Origin: Sphagnum compactum
Lineage: Eukaryota; Bryophyta; Sphagnopsida; Sphagnales
Assembly: GCA_965153455.1 (NCBI GenBank)
Contig: OZ234498.1
Coordinates: forward strand, 3,348,001 to 3,412,000
Reading direction: 5' to 3'
DNA: 64,000 bases
Each line of letters opens with the position of its first letter. Positions within the stretch are counted from its first letter, which is position 1. Positions 23,546-36,838 of this stretch are shown in pieces. The notes below the pieces were generated by a model. That model ran no database searches and was not told where the DNA came from. It worked only from the letters and a program-made list of their open reading frames with translations. The position numbers and the translations under genes were made by a program.

Positions 23546-23759
23546 AAGAATGAAAATTTAAAAAAATTGTGCATATGACTAATCTTTGGTGTTAAATAAT
23601 TCTCAAAATCATTATTATTATTATTTTGAAAATCACCCTTTTAAAATTTGGACATAACAATGTTAAAAAAAAAGGCATCTTTATTAATCCACTTTTCATT
23701 GATGTACACACCGACACACAGATTTCAATTTTGAAAAACCTTAAAGCATTTTCAAAATT

Positions 23760-23960
23760 GTAAGCCTTGAAAACAAAGGGTAGGGTAGTGTAGGGTTTTT
23801 TTTTTATATTTATTTTTTAATATTTAAATTTTTACCAGGTTGGTTATTGTAAGCCTTGAAAACAAAGGGTAGGGTAGGGTAGGGTAGGGTAGGGTTTTTT
23901 TTTTTTTTTTTTTTTTTCTGGGTTGGTTATGGTAAGCCTTGAAAACAAAGGGTAGGGTTT
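23760..23960. repeat. Three tandem units with (GGGTA)n tracts
   Basis: GTAAGCCTTGAAAACAAAGGGTAGGG recurs at about 23,760, 23,849 and 23,933 (spacings of 89 and 84 bases). Each copy is followed by variable TAGGG repeats, and the first two then run into a T-run. The middle copy has five or more GGGTA units. Open frames on the minus strand are translations of this repeat. Confidence 0.85.
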
Positions 23961-23999
23961 GAAACATATAACAGTGTATTTGAAACATATTATACATGT

Positions 24000-24450
24000 A
24001 AAGAGAACAGGTCCCATGGCCACAATGAACCAGCAGCACCCAGCAGCAGCGCCCCTGAAGGATGGATGGATGGATGGATGGTGAGTGGTCACAAAACAGT
24101 TTTCTGTTGGGTTCCAGTTCCCTAGCTAACCATGGTGGTTAGTTCAGTTTGCTTTTTTTTATTGCTAGCTAGCTACCTACCTACCTAATAACAACCCACA
24201 AGCAGCAGGTTGTTAGTTGGTAGGTAGTAAAAACAGCCCTTACTTATGTATAAACCAAGTACTTAACTAGCAGATATCTATTTTCTTACCTATCTAACTA
24301 TTATATGAGACCTATTTCTTACATAACTGGTTTACCAAGGTGAAACCGTATACTAACTCAGTTGCCCGAGGTTCATCCACAACAGAGTAATAACAGGCAT
24401 CCAGTGGATGGATGGTGCGCTTGTCGGTGCTGATTCACTGTGGCCAGGTC
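24000..24450 (-). repeat. Dispersed copy of the flank repeat at 56.2/58.5 kb
   Basis: In reverse complement, CACCGACAAGCGCACCATCCATCCACTGG...CTGTTGTGGATGAACC...CAACTGAGTTAG...TCACCTTGGTAAACC parallels 56,165-56,260 and its duplicate near 58,490-58,610. CTGCTGGTTCATTGTGGCCATGGGACCTGTTCTC parallels 58,825-58,870. It also contains a (GGAT)n run at 24,060-24,081 and CTACCTAC repeats at 24,170-24,190, echoed by GTAGGTAG at 58,630-58,740. Confidence 0.5.
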
Positions 24451-26109
24451 CCATCCACATCCCTCATTTGGGTGTCATGTCTCAAGTAGTGTGCAAGTTT
24501 TTTTTAATAAAAAATTATTTTTAAATAATAATTTAAATATTCTTTAAATTTTTATTTAAATAATAAATAAATAAATATTTTTTTAAAATTAAATAAATAA
24601 ATATTTTTTTCCTTTGGGCTTCAGGCATGCAATTAATATATAGGTGGTCATTTTTTATTGGTTGTCAAATGCTAATAATCAACCTTGCTCGACCTTGTTC
24701 AAATGTTTTCACTATGCAACTTGGTTTACTTCCCTTAGTCAAGTTGCCTAGAGGGGAAAAATAATTTGGGTTGACTTCCTAAGGAGAAGGGGAGTTGTTA
24801 CCATACTTTCCTCATGAATTTGGAGGACGTTCTTCTTTGAGTTTACAAAATACATGAATATAATATATTATGTCATATATTGGTTGCTGAGTAAAAACTG
24901 TAATTTGATTAATTTTATAATAGGGTTATGTTTATGGTGAAAATCAAAATATAATTAATATAAGGGGTGTGTTAATAATTGAACACATCAAATTAAAAGT
25001 ATCAATTGTTAGTAAGTTTAATTAGAAGATTAGTAAATGAATTAATAATAGTAAATATGATTAATTGATTAATTGCAAATGTATTGTTAGTTGTAAGGTT
25101 GTATTTCTATTATTGTAGCCTCATTAGGGTGTCAACAACTTTTTAAAGCCACAATGTTTTTGGAACGTTGTGGCCATCACTTTCCTTCATGCATCATCAT
25201 CCCCATTGTTTTGATATTTTCATCTTGTTGGGCTATTGTTGTTGCCACATAATGTGCAAATCTCAAGTTTCTCATCTTGTTTTGCTTGTTGCAACAAGCT
25301 TCATAAGAAAGGTTTAGGGTGGTACAAACTTTGTGTTGGTTCTATATTACTAATGTGATCTTGGCTTTGAGGTTGGAGAATGATAGAAAAAATAGATCAT
25401 GCGACTATATGGTTTAAAATGTGCAAAGAACATGGACAAGGAGATAAGAGACTTAGAATATGGGCCACCTCCACTGACAACACAATGTGTTGCATTTGTT
25501 GTTGCACCGATGAGGTAATGGACTTTACTAACTATGCAAAACACAAATAAAAGTGTCTAAAGCACCAATTGCTCATTTCTAAATTCTTAGTCATTCATGT
25601 TTCTTTCATCTACAAATCCTCCCTTAAAGAAGGAGAAAACAAAAATCATGTTTATACTAACATGGACTATTAAAAACATTGAACCATTTTCAAAAAAGAA
25701 AACTTTTCACAACCCATTCCTTTGGGAAAACATAGCATGAAGGAAGCTTGTTATAAAAGCAAGTAGGCCAAATTTGGAAGCACGAACTGTGTCAAAAGAT
25801 GCAATACAATAGAATGTAATAACTACATGATAACAACAACGGTTGTAAAGCTCCATGAATCTATCATTTGTTTTGAACAAGGTGATCTTCAAATGTTGCA
25901 TGAATTGATTTCAACTCTTGAAGAAAATATGACCCATTTTTCATCAATTATACGACCTCTCATTTGCACATTTTCATGCATCCAATAACTTTTTTACAAA
26001 AAACATGTTAGAATATTTTGAAAGCTCCACAATGCATGAAAAGCTAAAATTTTTGTTTCACATATTGCATAATGGATGAAAATTTACACAAAAGATGAGG
26101 TGGCACGTT
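24451..26109. other. Intergenic, very AT-rich, no gene recognised
   Basis: 24,490-24,640 is nearly pure A/T with TAAATAAATA repeats. The rest has no coding signal. Short frames at 25,350-25,544 and 25,707-25,901 are unremarkable. Confidence 0.55.
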
Positions 26110-26197
26110 CATCCATTGTGCAACCTTTTAAAAATTGAATAATCTCTTATATTAGTTGAATAGTTCATGAAATATTTAAAAGATTGCACAATGGATG
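26110..26197. repeat. 88-bp hairpin (23-bp arms, one mismatch)
   Basis: Arm 26,110-26,132 (CATCCATTGTGCAACCTTTT...) pairs with 26,175-26,197 across a 42-base loop with a single mismatch. The word CACAATGGATGAAAA is repeated nearby at 26,066, 26,188 and 26,223. The size and near-perfect stem resemble a small plant microRNA precursor or MITE remnant, but no expression evidence exists here. Confidence 0.8.
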
Positions 26198-27300
26198 AAA
26201 ATTTTAAATATATATATACATATACAATGGATGAAAACTTTAAGGGGACATTGTGTTAATTTTTCCCATTACATGTGTCAAAGGGGACCATATTTTTTTG
26301 GGGAGTTATGTGAAGGACCTTTAATTCTCACACCCTATTATTATTTAAACCACCTTAAATTCCATTTAAAATATTTTATGTTTGCATTGAATTTTGGCAT
26401 CATATTTATTTGATTTCATAGTTTTAGTTGAGGAATGAAGAGTGATGAAAAAAGAAAGGTGATTATGCATGATTAAAAAAATGTCATGCATGAAATGTTC
26501 AAATTTAATTTTAAAAACAAATCAACAAACATTCTATATCAAATCATATTTGGGATAATAAAACCATTTTTGGCACCCACAAAGTCCTTACAAACAATGG
26601 ACATTTAGTTTGTTTCCAAGAAAAAATATACCCAAAAAAAGGAAGAGGCTTTTGGGTTCCAAAATCATAACAAACAAGGTGTGAATTGCAACCCAAGTAA
26701 GTGGACAATCAAGTTATTACATTTGGAGCTTCATCAACTCCTAGTCTGGACCAAATAAATATCACATCATTAGTGTTGCCTCTTTTACTATAAATTTAGT
26801 ATAAATTACATTATTTCCATCTTAATAATTGAACCTATTAACAATTAATATTTATTATACTTATCTCCTATACATGTGTTTAATATTTTTAATACATATT
26901 ATTAGTACATAATGTGTATTAGTTATATTTGGATTTTAAAAAAAAATCCTATTACAAAATTAATTGAATTATAAATTTTATCCAACAACCAATATATCAG
27001 CCTTTATATTTTTATTCAACATTATTTTCAATGATAAAAAAATGACCCCTCCCCTTCAAAATGAAAAATTACACATTGATGGTTAATAATTAAAAACCCA
27101 AAACCTTGGATTCATGGACTTGATTCCTAACCATTACGTCACAATCTTTTTTTTTAAAATTGAATTTTCATTGATTGTTTAAATGTTGTCATATTTTTTA
27201 ATACAATATTTTTTGGAAAAAAAAACTTTTTGATTGGGCACTTGTCCTATTGGTGTATCAACATGGTGCCACACTTCATTGTTCATGTTTAGTGTTTGTT
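26198..27300. other. Intergenic, AT-rich, no gene recognised
   Basis: A tRNA-like phrase on the minus strand around 27,085-27,145 (GTAATGGTTAGGAATCAAG...) is too weak to call. Confidence 0.5.
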
Positions 27301-27467
27301 TGGGTCAAATATGTGATTACAAACAAGTTTCATGATTATGATAAAAATGGATAACCGCCATGATCATTCAATAAGAACAAGACTATTAATTAGATCTTAT
27401 TGAACATTTTTATTATCATTGTTTCAAATTTTGGGCAAATAACAAATTACAACACATAATTTGATCC
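27301..27467. mobile_element. Palindromic MITE-like element
   Basis: Nested inverted repeats are present. The innermost perfect 10-bp arms are 27,367-27,376 and 27,395-27,404 (TTCAATAAGA / TCTTATTGAA). The outer parts pair GGTCAAATATGTG...GTTTCATGATTATGATAAAAATGG with the reverse complement of CATTTTTATTATCATTGTTTC...CACATAATTTGATCC, allowing small indels. The overall span is about 170 bp. No coding capacity and no resolved target duplication. Confidence 0.6.
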
Positions 27468-30400
27468 ACAAATTTCCAAATCATGACATATATTAACTTA
27501 ATTATTTAGAAATTTAACATTTGCATGAAGGCTATTTGTCTAGGTGGAATAAAATTTAAAATAAAAAACAAAAAATGCACAATAATTTGATTTATGAAGG
27601 TACCAATACATAATTACCATATTGAAAACCTTTGAAATTATTATTTGATTCACCTACAACTCACATGGCTTAGGCTTGGGAGGAGTCATCATTTTATCTG
27701 TTAAAATATACTATATGATTGGCCATGGGGGTTGCATTGAAAATTTTAAAATTCTTGAAAGCCCCGAAATGGATTCCTTTAATTTGAAACTTTTTAATTC
27801 TTTAAAAATAAGTTATAGTATAATAAGTCGAGCATGTAACTTCAATAATTTAGAGCTTTTAGCAAGACATTTTTAGTGTCATATTGTAAGTGCCATCAAA
27901 GGTCATTTGACTTTTGTTTCTTGGGTTTTAATGGTCGAAAATCAAATTGCCATTTTGATTTGTGAATTTCTTTTCAGCCATAACTCCTAGTTTGTAACTC
28001 CAAATGGAAAATGCAAGCCCACTTTTCATATGTACATTTCAAGTCCTTTCCAATGGTATATAAGGGTCCAAATTGAACCACATTTACTACTTGCACTTTT
28101 GTCTCAAGGATTTAAAACATTTTGGGGCACTTTGGAATTATAATTTGTAAGACCTTGGGACTGGCAACCTAATTACCATCGAAAAAAGGGTTGTCGAGTA
28201 GGAAAAAAGATAATGAAAAATGAAAAGACATGAAGGTGTGAACTACCTTACACTTGTTTACTGTCATGTTGCACCTACAATATATCTTGCAACAACTATC
28301 ATCCTACAACAAACTTAAAAAATGATCATAACCATTTGTTAGCCCTTTGTAAATATTACCTCCTTTTTGCAATTGTTGCCTATAGTCTATTTAACATCTT
28401 GCAACAACTACTATTCTTTGTAGAATTGAAAAAAACCCACAACCACATGTAGACTTGTTGTAACTGTTGCCTACCCTCTACAACCTAAGAAATCAATAAC
28501 TACCTTCAATTGTTATCCTCTAGACGCAACTATTTTTAGCAAACCTACCTTCCTAATCTAGTAGATAGTACAAAAAATAATTTTTATTACAGAAGAAAAG
28601 AAGAACCAAACTAAAGAAACTGCACTCATTCAATCTAATAAATCAAATAAAAACACATTAAAAAAGATATCACAAGTTGACCTTCAACCATAATCCATTG
28701 TTTGTATTTTTCTTTGATGCAAGTACAACTTTCTTCCATGTCACACACATTAATCTTCTTAAAATCACACACACACAATGATAGAATGAGAAATAAAATT
28801 AGATAATGGAATGGGGCCAAAAGATAATAAGGAACCCAAAAGTGATTCCTTGCCACACGTTGGGTTCTTTATTCTCCTAGATTTCTTGACCTTACCTTAA
28901 TTTCCTCCAACAAATCCTAAATAAAAAATTATTTCCACTAACAAGTTTTTTTTATATTAGAACTCCTCCCCAAATTATTTTATGGTTATTGTGCCATGTG
29001 AATGTAATTTACTACATTGATAGTACAATCGTCATCAAACACATTCATTCCAAAGTTTTGCCACAATTATTTTGCCATCTAATGGTACTACCATCTAATG
29101 ATGATAGCTACCATCCTTTAACATAATTCCAAAGTGATTTCCCATTAGGGAGTGTTTGGGACTCACCTTTTTAACATTATCCCACATTTGTGGGAATGTG
29201 CTTGAATCCCACGACACTTTCCTTATATGTTGCCCTTGTCATGAACCTTTAGCCAGGTTGCAATTAGTTTCCATTTGGAAACATTCATTTTCCTTCATTC
29301 TGAAAATGACATTTTAAAATTTCTCTTTGGAGTTAGTCATGTAGTTAAGTTAGGGTTGCAACACTAAGGGTGAGTTCCCATTCTTTTGGTAAATGAACTT
29401 GGACCCTACCCATTGAAACTATAATTTTTCATTTTTATGGGTAATTTTAAGATCATGTGTAATATTCACCTTGTGTAAAAAAAGGAAAAGATTTAAGGTT
29501 TTAAAGAAGTGTTGTGACCACTGTGAAAAATCATGTCCATGACGATTAGACTGCCTTGCAACTAGAGCTCCAAACAATTGGCATATAATTATGCTACAAA
29601 TGTCCCATGGAAACACAAAAAATTAATAAATAAAATGTCACATGTCAGAAAATCAAGGAATTGCATTGTAGTTGTAAGATGGACATCTATATAATAAAAT
29701 GTACACATCATAGATACAATTGTAATCAACCATATTTGACCTTGTTGGCAAGTTACACTTTAATGACATCCGACACTTACATTACAATTAGGGTAAATGT
29801 AACACCCAATTAGTCATTATTTTGCAATCAATGTAATTTTTTGACACATATGATCATGCCACAGGTGTGCATTTTCACCACCTCTTAGATGTGACAGTTT
29901 CAACTTGTTTGCAACTATTGTTAATTATGATTACCATTCATACAACTAGTTGTGCCACTAGGTGGCCATAATATATTTATTACTTTTCCACTCTTTTGTG
30001 ATTATTGTTCAATTGTTTTATCACTAATTTTTTACTATGTTGCACCTTGCAACATCATGTCACCCTATTGGCCTATTAAACCATAGAATTCATTGAAAGT
30101 AAAAGTGTGCTTTTGAAGTAAATTTTAAAAAAAATGTATATTGTATTACAAATTCAATTAGGGTGTACATATGGATCAAACTTTATATACCTTGATGTCT
30201 TATACTTTAAACGTTTCATTCTTTCATTGATAAGGGCCAATAATTCCTTCAAACTTATTGTGAGCCTATGCTTATTATAAATAAATTCAAAATGAATCAC
30301 AAAGGATAATGTTTTTTTTTAAAACAACTAACATCTAATAAACATGTAAGCTAAAGTAACCAAATCAACTAAACCAACATGTGAACAATTAATATGCAAC

Positions 30401-32934
30401 TATATTTCAATTTGGAATTTAAAATTTGAAATATGGAATTTGCACATGAAATTCCTAAACAAGTGACACATAGTAATAGAGTAGTAGATTTCCCCCTTTG
30501 CATCAATGACCTTCATGCACCTATGCCTATTGTTAAAAAACTCAAGATGAAATAAAAAGGAGAAGATCTTTTTAAAAAAACATTTTGTGCATTTTTAGTC
30601 TTTTGATGATGCAATTATGATATCATGTGTAAGATAAATAATTTTTTTTCCCAGTTTAAAAGTATAATTGAAATGTTACATTACAAGTTTTTTGTTTATT
30701 TTAAAAACTTGAAGGTTGAAGGTTCTTGTTTTTGTTCTTAGAGGTTGAAAATGTTTGATTTAATTCTTGAAGGGGGAAGGTTCTTGTTTTTAAAGGTTGA
30801 AGTTTTTGTGGTTTATGTTTTGTGAGACGATTTTTGTTATTTTTCATGACATGTTATTTTTGTGCATTTATGATGACTTTTGTTGTCTTTGTGTTCTAGG
30901 GCCAAATTTTGAGAATGTTTGAATCCATCAAAATTAAAGTTGTGCATACAAGATAGGATTTTTTCAAAAATAAAACGATGGTTTTGTTTGAATTATATAG
31001 TATTGAGTAGAAGAACATGTAATGTGATGTTATATAATTTGGTTAGGTTACCGATAACTATCAATGAATGTGTTGTTGTTTGTTGTGTAATAATTCAAAC
31101 CAATACATGTAAAAACACAAATTCCAAAATAACAAAGGTATGGTGAATTTTAACTTCAATAGTCCAAGTATGTTTTATTTTGAAAACCACCATTGTATGC
31201 AAGTGTATTTGATTTAATTTAGTTTGTATCAATGTTTTATGGTTGCATTTTAGGATAAATAAGTGTTGTTAGTGACACTATAATAAACTAATTTTATTTA
31301 AGTTGACAAGATGGACAACTAATTTTTTTTGCATTACAATGTTATGTATATGTTATTCACATGTGACATTGAATATCATAATATGGCAGATTTCAAGTAG
31401 ATAAAATGAAATGAAAATAATATAGTTCAAGCTCCATTTCAACAAAAAAAATGAAAACATTAATTTATAAAACATTGTGTTTTAGATGACAATATTTGAT
31501 TGTTGTGATTCATTATTTTTGTGATGAATGTTTATTTAAGTAAAAGAAAATCATTGTTATAAATAACTTAAACAATATATTTAAATTTATAATCAAATGG
31601 ATTTTAATCATCTAAAAAAATGCTTTTGTAATGCATTTTCCAACCTTGAATTTCAATGCATACAATTTCAAATTCATTTCATGTTTACAAATAATGATGA
31701 AATGCAATTTGCATTATTTATCATAATTTGAATAATTGTAATGTGTGTGTAAGGTTTGCACATTTGCATTTTAAATTGCGATTTAATTGTGCAATACTAT
31801 TAAAGTCAATTGCCATACAACTACATTGGAACCCATAACTAAACACCTAGTTGCACAAGACATCAATGAACTTCATTTGTTAATGCATGAATGAAAAATC
31901 ATGCAATAGTAGGTTTGTTGATGTATGAATAAAAAACCACACAAGCATTAAGTTTGTCAATGGGTGAACTTGCTTAGTAGTTATTCCATAAAAGTCACAT
32001 AGTTGCCATTTGGAAATTGTGTACATTGTAGCTACACACAAGGACTATTTTGTGTGACCATGAAATATCACATAATTGCTAATTAGTTGCAACTATTAAT
32101 GTGTTTTCACTACACCTATAGTTGCACAAGAGTTGCAACAAAAATCAACAAAGTCCATCATTGATGGATGGATGAAAAACAATTACAATAATAGTTGCAA
32201 ATTGGTTGCATTATAGCTGCACAATGGTTATTCTTGCATAACTGCAATCTAGTTGCATGAGTTGCATACATATATGGTTCCACATACAATGAATTGTGTC
32301 TATTGCAACTCCTGCAACTTTTATGATAACATTCATGTCATAGAAATACACTAAGTTGCAATGAAGTTGCAAGTGGTCATTACAATTCAAAAACTCAATT
32401 GTAAGACCAATTGCAAATCATTTTATTTCTCATAATGCACTTTAACATTGGGCTTACAACCAAAGTTAATACATGATATGGAAAGTGGGTTGGGAGAGTG
32501 TGTGAGGATTTCAAGCACACTACCACATACATAAGTAGAAGTGTGGAAGGGTGCAAAAAAGTGAGTCCCACCATTTTCAACTGAATTCCCACCTTGGGAA
32601 TATGGAGTCCCAAAATGTCTTGAAACTTTGGAATAAGGTTTGAAAGATCAAGCATTGTCCAACTTGGGCCTCTTTAAACTATTGGAAAGATCTTGGAGAT
32701 TAAATATCAAAAGTAAGGGTGAATTCTTATTGGATATTTGAAAAACAAGGTATGGCTAAATGAATAGTTGGGAATCAAATTAATAATTCAACTCTTAACC
32801 ATAAAACATTTGACATAAATGTCAACTCACCTTCAATTGGAATGTAGTATTTGAAAAGTTTTTTGTAAGTGTTATATTGTTTCTTTTGAAAACTCTTGAA
32901 TTTGAATCCATATGAAAGTTACAAGCTTACAAAA
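27468..32934. other. Intergenic, AT-rich, no gene recognised
   Basis: Diverged local duplications occur at 30,235-30,330 versus 30,500-30,595 (CCTTCA...CCTATGC...TTTTTAAAACA) and at 30,705-30,830 (GAAGGTTCTTGTTTTT words). 28,260-28,500 repeats TTGCAACAACTA words. 31,850-32,400 repeats GTTGCAA/GTTGCAT words. None of the frames (for example 27,676-27,876, 30,919-31,146 or 32,395-32,655 minus) shows a protein motif. Confidence 0.5.
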
Positions 32935-33430
32935 CAATGAGATTCATAGATTCACAATTTTAGGATTTTCATTAAAGTGCTCCAAAAAATTTATGCCATT
33001 TCAATGTAGTTTCTATTTTCATGTACAAAATATATTACAAGGATGAGAATGGTGAGTCCTTCCAAGTCTAGGTTGTGATGAATCACATATGAATTTGTGT
33101 TTTTCTTGACATCATTTGCGTGCCATTTTGGTTTCAAATTGTTTCATTAAAATGTTCATTACTATTTCAAATTATTATTTTTTATAAAATATTTCCTTGT
33201 TTAAATTTGTCATGACCTTAATGAACATGTTGAAAAGTGTTACAAATAAAGTTGTCAAAAAGTTGCAAGATTCATAAATTGAAATTTTTAGGATTCCTTC
33301 TTTGAATTTTATCATTTCAGTGTAATTTTATCATTTCAATGTAGTCCCCATTGCCAGTCATGAGATATATTACATTAAAAAACAATGATTATTTTCAAAT
33401 TTGGGTTGTGATATGTTTTGTGAATGTGGG
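32935..33430 (+). repeat. Diverged direct repeat, two units about 330 bp apart
   Basis: Both units share, in order, TTTTAGGATTTTC/TTTTTAGGATTCC, CATTTCAATGTAGT, ATATATTACA and GGGTTGTGAT or GGTTGTGATG. They start near 32,945 and 33,280. Confidence 0.55.
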
Positions 33431-35278
33431 TTGCTTCCATTCTATCTATTCACCATCTTGATTTCAATTATATTACCTTCTTTCTTGGTTTATGCAAATA
33501 GGCTTCCCTTTAAATTCAATTGTGAGTTCATTTGAATATATCTTTTTTTTTTTGTATTGAGAGCTCAAAAGTGTGTCTTAAGTTTGCATTCCTCTAAAAA
33601 TTTTAAGAATCACTTAATTTTTAACTTTTGGTATCAATTGACAAACCTAGAATGCATCAAAATTTGTTAACAAGATGACATATTGTTTAAAATAGTTCAA
33701 GGGAACATAACAAATTCCACAACTATTGGCGTGATAAGCTATTGGATGAAAAATGCTAGACTTATGAATCATATTATGCTTGTTGCAATGGATTCAAATA
33801 CACAAAATTACCCCAACAAATTCCTTCATATTGACAACCACCATTGGCAGTATGATGTGACATTATATGGTAGGATGCAAACACATGATTAAAATGGGTA
33901 TAACTACAAGTGTAGCCATTATTTTATTCTTTGTCTTTTGGGTTAAAAATTGAAATCCATATTAAAAGTCTTAGAAGTGTTCATACTACATATGACAATG
34001 ATTTTAATATACCATTAAAATATTTTAAATAATTTTGAAATGAGTCCAGAAAATATAAATTACCCCCCAAAAACACAATTATGTAAAGTAATTATTTTGA
34101 GTGAATTCTGTCACATTTCAACACAAATTTTTGGTGTTGGGGCAGAAATTTACCAGGTTTTGCCAATTTAGTCAAAAGTGTTATCAATTAATGCTAAATC
34201 TTATTGGGATGATCACAAAGGATAGTACATCAGGGAACCTGTCAGAGAGAAAGAGCCATGGGTCCCTGCTCAGTTTGGTTTTTAGGGTTTGACTGAACAT
34301 TTGAAAAGTGAAAAAAAAAAAAAAAAAAAAAAAAATTCACATAAGAGATGAGTTTGCAGAACATAGAAACATTTTCTTTTTTTTCCAGAGCAAAAAAATT
34401 AAAACATATGTATAATTAAAACATTATTTAGAACATGGAGTATGATGCAAAGCACAAAACAACAAGCTTGTGAAGCTTGATTGATTGTTTGATGGAGGTA
34501 TTGTGTTTATTTTTCTCACTATACAAGTGTCAAAGAGGGTTCTACAATGCCTCCTGCAATGCACCCCCCACATGTAGTAGAACTGGACAAAATTCTCTGC
34601 CACCCAATTGCCCTAACTAAAGAGGAAGAAAGGCAGAAAACAAGAACTGGTGGTTTTTAAGCGAGATAAAATGAAGTGAGCAAGGTGATGTTGTTCAAAG
34701 TGTGGTCCCCTCATGAAAACAGAAGGGACAATTAAGATCAAATGAGATGATGGGTCATTTTGAATTTCTGTGTACAAGTTCAAAACATTTGTCAAACTCA
34801 TCATGTGAAAGGCATTAATGAGAATTGTTCCTCACCACTGCAAAAGCCAAAAAAGGAATAAATATTACAAACCTTGTCACACAAGAAAAGTAGGCAGGTA
34901 AAGTGAGTAAGTAAGTTAGGTCCATACAAAAAGGAAGAACATGAGTAGGGACAATTGATACATGGAGATGGTAAGAGAAGCATATCATCATTGTGATGAA
35001 GAATTGCAAACTCACTTTGAGGATCAGGAGGAGGAGGAGGAGGAGGAGCAGCAGCAGCTACAGCAATAACGACCACTGCCACTCAACCCTCAAGGGCTTT
35101 TGGCAGATAAGCAAATCTCCAAAAGGGTCTTTCTAAAAATACATAAGCTCTTCTCCTTAGTTAAACTTCTGTAGTGTAATTGTGATTGCCCCCTCAAACC
35201 CTAAAAGGATCTAAAACTGGTATTGAGCAGTTCTTCTTGACTTTTTATATGAATAATTCAGAATGGTTTTGATTTCAG
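33431..35278. other. Intergenic, no gene recognised
   Basis: Contains a phrase shared with 50,680-50,735 (ATCAATTAATGCTAAATCTTATTGGGATGATC at 34,184), an A-run at 34,311-34,335 and a (GGA)n/(GCA)n run at 35,027-35,058. The minus frame at 34,801-35,082 starts inside that GGA run (Pro-rich) and has no motif. Confidence 0.5.
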
Positions 35279-35310
35279 TTTAGGGTTTACCCTAAACCCT
35301 AAACCCTAAA
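35279..35310. repeat. Interstitial telomere repeat with fold-back junction
   Basis: TTTAGGGT, a TT spacer and ACCCTAAA, then two further CCCTAAA units. Here the G-strand repeat meets the C-strand repeat, the head-to-head arrangement expected at a telomere-telomere junction, though only one repeat long on the left side. Confidence 0.85.
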
Positions 35311-36169
35311 ACAAATTTTTGGTTTGGGTGTTTTGGGTAATGATTTTTTTCCTCAAAACAAATGAATTTCAATTTTGGTTTTGGTTTCGAGTAATTTTGG
35401 AATCAGATTTTGGTTTTGGTCTGGTTTCGAGTAACCTGGATTGCAATCGTGTGGTTAATTGTTGGTTAAGCTTCAGTTAGCTCCTGGTTTTAGTTTTCTT
35501 TCAATTTAAAAAAACAAAAAAAAAAAACTTTTATCCGGGTTCCAGTTACAAACATAAATGGAACCCAGAATCGGGTTCTGGGTCTGATTTTTTTTGAAAA
35601 AGTAAAATTCGGTTTTAATTCTAGAAACGGGTATGAACAAATTAGCCTCTGTTTTGGTTTGGTTTGATTTTTTTGTAACCAAAACCAGAACTAGCAATTC
35701 TAACCCTCAGAACCACATACCTGCCTAACTCTGGCCTAAACATAAACTCTAGTCTAATTTGAAATCCTTTCATATATTTCTTGTGGCACCTCCAATCTCA
35801 CAAGAGTCTCTAAAGATGATGGACTCTTTCTCTTGTCTTAAAATCGAAGCATCATCTTTTGATGACTTCAAATCATGAAAGGGTATAAAGATAAAACTCC
35901 TCTCTTATCGAAAAACTTTTAAGAAAACCCTATCGGTTTGAGACCTTACAAAACAAGCAAAGAGCTGTGCCGAATTGCACGTAGTGTAGGTTGATGGCCA
36001 ATTACACCTCAAAAATTTTCCTCAACAAAGGGCAAGCATTTCAAAAAACATAATATACTCACATAAGAAGCAAGTCTTTCATTTTGCAAAATGCGCTCAT
36101 TTTTGTGCTTTTCCCATGATACCCAGCGGGTATGGACAATGGATGCTGAGTATGATGAGGAAAAAAAAA

Positions 36170-36200
<31 letters not shown>
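35311..36200. other. Intergenic, low-complexity GGTTTTGG-rich stretch
   Basis: 35,310-35,700 is rich in GGTTTTGG, GGTTTCGAGTAA and AGAACCC/GGGTTC words and may be a distant relative of repeat R2. An A-run of 25 bases lies at 36,177-36,201. No gene recognised. Confidence 0.45.
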
Positions 36201-36201
<1 letters not shown>

Positions 36202-36385
36202 GCCCACAGTCTTAGGCTTTACCTGACACATAGTCTTTACTCAAAGCTCATAGCCTTAGGCATTACCCTTACAAAATGCACATAAAGTCCACAGACTTAG
36301 GCTTTACACTACACAATGCACATAAAGTCCTTGTGCTTAGGCTTTACCCTATGACACAAGGCACACGAAAAGTCCTTGTGTAGAG
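36201..36385 (+). repeat. Minisatellite, about 4 units of 40-45 bp
   Basis: Units begin at 36,201, 36,246, 36,287 and 36,327, with a partial fifth at 36,372. Each carries AGTCCACAGACTTAGGCTTTACCC, then CACAATGCACAT or a variant. Confidence 0.85.
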
Positions 36386-36430
36386 AGGACATGCCTCTTA
36401 TTATAAGCCGGATGGAGGTGGATTCGTATG

Positions 36431-36484
36431 CATTCATTCATTCATTCATTCATTCATTAGTTCGTTCAATTCATTCATTCATTA
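36431..36484. repeat. (CATT)n microsatellite, interrupted
   Basis: Seven CATT units, a short interruption, then four more TCAT units. Confidence 0.9.
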
Positions 36485-36838
36485 AAAGATGGTATACTCG
36501 GAAAAGGCTACACAAAGTGAAATGTGAGAAGGAATTTAAAGGAATGTGTGTTGAAGTAATAATGATGAGTGGGGTAATAAAGGGAAGATTGAAGTGAAAA
36601 AAGAAGAAGTAAAAAAAAGCTAAGAAGGTGTGAATGCAATATTATTGTGGGTATTGGCAAAGTAAGTAAGGTTGGTTAATTTTTGACCCCTCATGTAAGT
36701 AAAGGTTGGTTAATTTTTGACCCCTCATGGATGATAGACTCCACTTTCCGCGTCTTCTGGCATTCACTGCCCACTGCCGCGCCGCAACTACTCACTGTCA
36801 CTTGTCAGCCATTCGCCCCCACCATCCCCATTCCACTT

